DNA of 64,000 bases from Winogradskya humida (GTDB lineage: Bacteria; Actinomycetota; Actinomycetes; Mycobacteriales; Micromonosporaceae), in the NCBI RefSeq assembly GCF_016862215.1, contig NZ_BOMN01000001.1, positions 186,001 to 250,000 on the forward strand, given 5' to 3'. Shown in pieces: positions 60,994 to 64,000 of this stretch. Position 1 is the first letter of the stretch, and each line of letters begins with the position of its first letter. The translations under genes and the position numbers were made by a program. The notes under the pieces were generated by a model, which was not told the DNA's origin, ran no database searches, and saw only the letters and a program-made list of their open reading frames with translations.

Positions 60994-61923
60994 GTGAGCA
61001 GAGCTGTCCAGTTCGTCGAGTCGTTCGGTGGTCCCGAGTCCCTCCAGCTGCGCGAGGTGCCCGAGCCGCAGGCAGGCCCGGGGCAGATCCGGGTGCGGGT
61101 CACCGCGGCGGGGCTGAACCCGATGGACTGGTTCATGACCTCCGACGCGGAGACCGCCGCCCGGTTCGGCCTGACACTGCCGTCCGGGTTCGGGACCGAC
61201 TACGCCGGAGTGGTGGACCAGGTCGGTGACGGCGTTACGGGGTTCGCGGCCGGCGACCGGGTGTTCGGCGGCGCCCTCTCCCGTACGGTCGCCGACCACG
61301 TCGTGATCGACGCGGCAGGAACCATCGCGGTGGGCGGCGACGCGCACCACACCCCCGACGGCGTCGACGACCGCACCGCCGCCACCCTCGCCATCGCGGG
61401 CTGCACGGCGGCCGCCGCACTCGCCGTCGTCAACCCCGGCCCGGGCGACACGGTGCTCATTGGCGGCGCGGGAGGCGGAGTCGGCGTGTTCGCCGTCCAG
61501 CTCGCCCGTCTCGCGGGCGCACGGGTGATCGGGACCGGATCGGCATCGTCGGCCGAGGCCCTGCGCGCCCTCGGGGCCGAGCCGGTCACCTACGGCGAGG
61601 GCCTGGTCGAGCGGGTCCGGGCGCTGGCTCCCGGCGGCGTCACCGCGGCCATGGATCTGCACGCGACGGACACGGCGCAGGTCGCACGGGAGCTCGGCGT
61701 GCCCGACGAGCGCATCACCACCATCGCCGCCCAGGTCGCCGGCATCACCCCGGCGAACGGCGCCAACGCCGCACCCGGCGCCATCGAGGAGATCGCCCGC
61801 CTCGTCGCGACGGGCCGGCTCCGCGTACCCATCGCCGCAAGCTTCCCCGTCGAGCAGATCCGCGACGCGGTCGAGCTTCAGGCCGCCCGGCACGTGCACG
61901 GCAAAGTCGTCATCGACCTCTGA
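60994..61923 (+). CDS. MDR-type NADP-dependent oxidoreductase (quinone oxidoreductase-like)
   Basis: 309 residues from GTG 60994. Medium-chain dehydrogenase without the zinc-binding Cys/His: N-terminal GroES-like domain (LREVPEPQAGPGQIRVRVTAAGLNP, DYAGVVDQVGDGV) and a Rossmann domain with VLIGGAGGGVGVFAVQLARL. It reduces quinones or enones with NADPH. First gene of an MFS-containing operon under a TetR repressor. Confidence 0.93.
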   Translation: MSRAVQFVESFGGPESLQLREVPEPQAGPGQIRVRVTAAGLNPMDWFMTSDAETAARFGLTLPSGFGTDYAGVVDQVGDGVTGFAAGDRVFGGALSRTVADHVVIDAAGTIAVGGDAHHTPDGVDDRTAATLAIAGCTAAAALAVVNPGPGDTVLIGGAGGGVGVFAVQLARLAGARVIGTGSASSAEALRALGAEPVTYGEGLVERVRALAPGGVTAAMDLHATDTAQVARELGVPDERITTIAAQVAGITPANGANAAPGAIEEIARLVATGRLRVPIAASFPVEQIRDAVELQAARHVHGKVVIDL

Positions 61924-61938
61924 CGCAAAGACATACGC

Positions 61939-63318
61939 ATGGACATATCGCTCGAACGGGAGCCGGACACCGATCCGGACCACATCGACCGGGCCGTCTG
62001 GGTCACCGCCTTCACGATCGTCATCGGCGCCATGGCGGTTGTCTTCGACGGCACCATCGTCAGCGTCGCCATCCACGACCTGACCACCCAGCTCCATACC
62101 TCGCTGAGCACGATCCAATGGGTGAGCACGGGCTACCTGCTCGCGATGTTCGTCACGATCCCCGTCACGGCCTGGGCCCAGGCCGTGCTGGGCGGCAAGC
62201 GGCTGTGGCTGACCGCTTTGTCGATCTTCCTGCTCGGATCGGTCCTGTGCGCCCTGTCCTGGGACCCCGCGAGCCTGATCGTCTCCCGTGTGGTCCAGGG
62301 CATCGGGGGCGGCATCATGCTGCCCCTGATGACCACACTCATCATGCAGGCCACCGGCGGCCGCAACATCGGCAGAGTGATGGCCACGATCACCCTGCCG
62401 ACCGCCCTCGGCCCGATCATCGGACCGGTACTCGGCGGGATCATCCTGGCCGTCGCCGACTGGCGCTGGTTGTTCCTCGTCAACGTCCCCCTCTGCCTGA
62501 TCGGCGCCTGGCTCGCCTGCCGCAACCTGCCCACAGAGAAACCCAGACGTGGTGTACGCCTGGACATCGCCGGTCTCGCCCTCATCTCACCCGGCATCAC
62601 GGCGGTGATCTACGGCCTCACGACCGACGACCTCGTACCCGTCATCGCCGGACTGACCCTGGTCGGCGCCTTCATCGCCTGGGCCCTGCGCCGCGGCACC
62701 CGGGCACTCATCGATCTGCGGCTCTTCCGGCATCGGCCGCTGAGCTCGGGGTCACTCCTGGGCTTCCTCGCCGGCGCGACGCTGTACGGCGCGATGTTCC
62801 TGCTCCCGCTCTACTGGCAGGACATCCGTGGTCAGGATGCGCTCGGTGCGGGCCTGCTGCTCATCCCCCAGAGCGTCGGTACGTTGCTGTCGCGCTCACT
62901 CGCCGGCAGGTACACGGACAGATTCGGGCCACGATGGGTCGCTCTCACCGGATTCGTGGTCGTCACCGTGGCGACCATCCCGTTCGGCTTCGTCACCGCG
63001 GACACCAGCTACGTTCTTCTGCTCGCCGCGCTCCTGGTGCGAGGCGCCGGGATGGGCGTGGCGGTGATCCCCCTGACCGGCGCCTCGTTCATCGGCCTGG
63101 CTCACGACGAGGTGCCGCACGCGAGCATCATCAGCAGGGTCGCCCAACAGGTCGGCGGATCCCTGGGAACGGCCGTCATCGCCGTCGTCCTCCAGAACGC
63201 GTCGTTTGGCAGCGCGTTCTGGTGGGCGATCGGCTTCACCGCCGTGGCCGCCCCCGTCTGCCTGCTCCTCCCGGGCAGGCCCGCACCGGCACTCCCCGAG
63301 GCTTCTCTCGACCTTTGA
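61939..63318 (+). CDS. MFS drug exporter (EmrB/QacA, DHA2-type)
   Basis: 459 residues from ATG 61939, 15 bp after the oxidoreductase stop. About 13-14 membrane helices. Motif A-like GGKRLWLTALSIF, motif C-like ITLPTALGPIIGPVLGG, and motif D region VLGGIILAVADWRWLFLVNVP are visible. Exports small molecules by proton antiport. With the TetR and oxidoreductase genes it forms an induced detoxification or efflux unit. Confidence 0.93.
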   Translation: MDISLEREPDTDPDHIDRAVWVTAFTIVIGAMAVVFDGTIVSVAIHDLTTQLHTSLSTIQWVSTGYLLAMFVTIPVTAWAQAVLGGKRLWLTALSIFLLGSVLCALSWDPASLIVSRVVQGIGGGIMLPLMTTLIMQATGGRNIGRVMATITLPTALGPIIGPVLGGIILAVADWRWLFLVNVPLCLIGAWLACRNLPTEKPRRGVRLDIAGLALISPGITAVIYGLTTDDLVPVIAGLTLVGAFIAWALRRGTRALIDLRLFRHRPLSSGSLLGFLAGATLYGAMFLLPLYWQDIRGQDALGAGLLLIPQSVGTLLSRSLAGRYTDRFGPRWVALTGFVVVTVATIPFGFVTADTSYVLLLAALLVRGAGMGVAVIPLTGASFIGLAHDEVPHASIISRVAQQVGGSLGTAVIAVVLQNASFGSAFWWAIGFTAVAAPVCLLLPGRPAPALPEASLDL

Positions 63319-63380
63319 CCTCCCACTCCTCTTTGCGCGGCTCGGCCTTCGCTTTCGGTGACCCGGGCAGCGGCTGCGGC

Positions 63381-64000
63381 TCAGGCTGCCGCGGCGGCCT
63401 GGAGGTCGAAGGGGCGCGGCGGGCCGGAGAGGCCGGCCTTGGCGGCGATGCCGAAGCGGTCGAGGATCTCGACGTCGCCGGCCTCGAGACCGTCGAGGGC
63501 GAGCCGGACCAGGTCGGCCGGGTCGTTCATCGCACCTTCGGGCAGGTCGATCCCCGCGTTCCTCGCGAAATCCTTCATCGTCTCGGTGGCCGTCATCCCG
63601 GGGACGAGGGCGGTGACGAGGGTGCCCTGGGCGGCGAGCTCGAGTCGGACGCCGTTGGTCAGCCCCCACTGGGCGGACTTGGCGGCGGCGTAGGACGTGT
63701 TGCCGTCGACGGTGGCCCACGCGGCGGCGGACAGGACGTTGAGGATGGCGCCGCCCCCGTTGCGGGCGAGGATCGGGGCGAACGCGCGGATCATCGCGAG
63801 GGTGCCGTAGTAGTTCGAGTCCATCGTGAGCCGGATCGCGTCGAGGTCGCCGGTCACGAGGTTGCCGCCGAGGGTGAACGCGGCATTGTTGATCAGCAGG
63901 CCGACGTCCCCGGCCACCGCGGCGACGGCGTCGACGGAGGCCTGGTCGGTGATGTCGAGCCGCAGCACCTCGGCGCCGGGGATGTCAACGAGCTCGGGGC
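63381..64000 (-). CDS. SDR family oxidoreductase (partial, 5' end outside window)
   Basis: The last 206 codons; the frame runs off the right edge, so the start and cofactor motif are not seen (an internal ATG at 63968 is not the real start). Visible are LDITDQ, LLINNAAF, the catalytic Ser in NVLSAAAWA, YAAAK and the C-terminal DPADLVRLALDGLEAG. It is of the same broad group as the SDRs at 15397 and 24989. Confidence 0.88.
   Translation of the reverse strand, partial: PELVDIPGAEVLRLDITDQASVDAVAAVAGDVGLLINNAAFTLGGNLVTGDLDAIRLTMDSNYYGTLAMIRAFAPILARNGGGAILNVLSAAAWATVDGNTSYAAAKSAQWGLTNGVRLELAAQGTLVTALVPGMTATETMKDFARNAGIDLPEGAMNDPADLVRLALDGLEAGDVEILDRFGIAAKAGLSGPPRPFDLQAAAAA

Overview
The window is high-GC chromosomal DNA of an actinomycete. 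Its gene families point to Micromonosporaceae, something like Actinoplanes: a PF04672-type methyltransferase, DUF1707 and CGNR proteins, a mycothiol-linked DinB/DUF664 domain, the MurD2/MurL pair, an actinobacterial exonuclease/DNA polymerase, and an AfsR-like NB-ARC/TPR protein. This assignment rests on gene content only; there is no rRNA or marker gene here. I saw no tRNA, rRNA, CRISPR array, insertion sequence or phage gene.

Layout. 1-8.2 kb: small oxidoreductase and hydrolase units, each next to a regulator (SDR/IclR/flavin oxidoreductase with divergent AraC; aldo-keto reductase; hydrolase/NTF2-like with XRE; PPOX flavoprotein). 8.3-14.6 kb: a large polytopic membrane protein, a frameshifted small membrane gene with a consensus promoter, and a GH63-like glucosidase. 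14.7-18.5 kb: TetR-SDR pair, then a DinB/thiol-transferase and C-S lyase fusion divergent from a CGNR regulator. 18.5-24.3 kb: small proteins, a two-component system, a kinase remnant and a 17-bp minisatellite. 24.3-34.5 kb: SDR/XRE, MarR, NUDIX, glycogen debranching enzyme, a repeat protein, an epimerase operon facing a broken MocR regulator. 34.5-41.2 kb: a PolA-like polymerase and an RpiR-ngcEFG amino-sugar uptake operon. 41.5-47.4 kb: murD2/murL for an alternative route to D-glutamate in peptidoglycan, then a very long flavohemoprotein-like reductase with a Pro/Gly-rich region. 47.4-53.5 kb: NTF2-like, a broken XRE regulator, a methyltransferase, and the PucR-proline dehydrogenase-P5C dehydrogenase catabolic unit. 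53.5-55.8 kb: a visibly lower-GC islet with a toxin-like gene, a Phd-type antitoxin and a membrane protein. 55.8-64 kb: GNAT, TrmH-type methyltransferase, a 1034-residue GGDEF/NB-ARC/TPR protein, TetR with MDR oxidoreductase and MFS exporter, and an SDR cut by the window edge.

The items most likely to be new are: (1) the DinB-MalY/PatB fusion and its mirror-image leaderless promoters shared with the CGNR gene, (2) the protein in which a complete diguanylate cyclase domain sits where AfsR-type regulators carry their DNA-binding domain, and (3) the Pro/Gly-rich globin-FNR protein that seems to lack the haem ligand. Three regulator or membrane genes are clearly broken, and short tandem repeats recur in gaps and inside genes, so this looks like an actively eroding, accessory stretch of chromosome.
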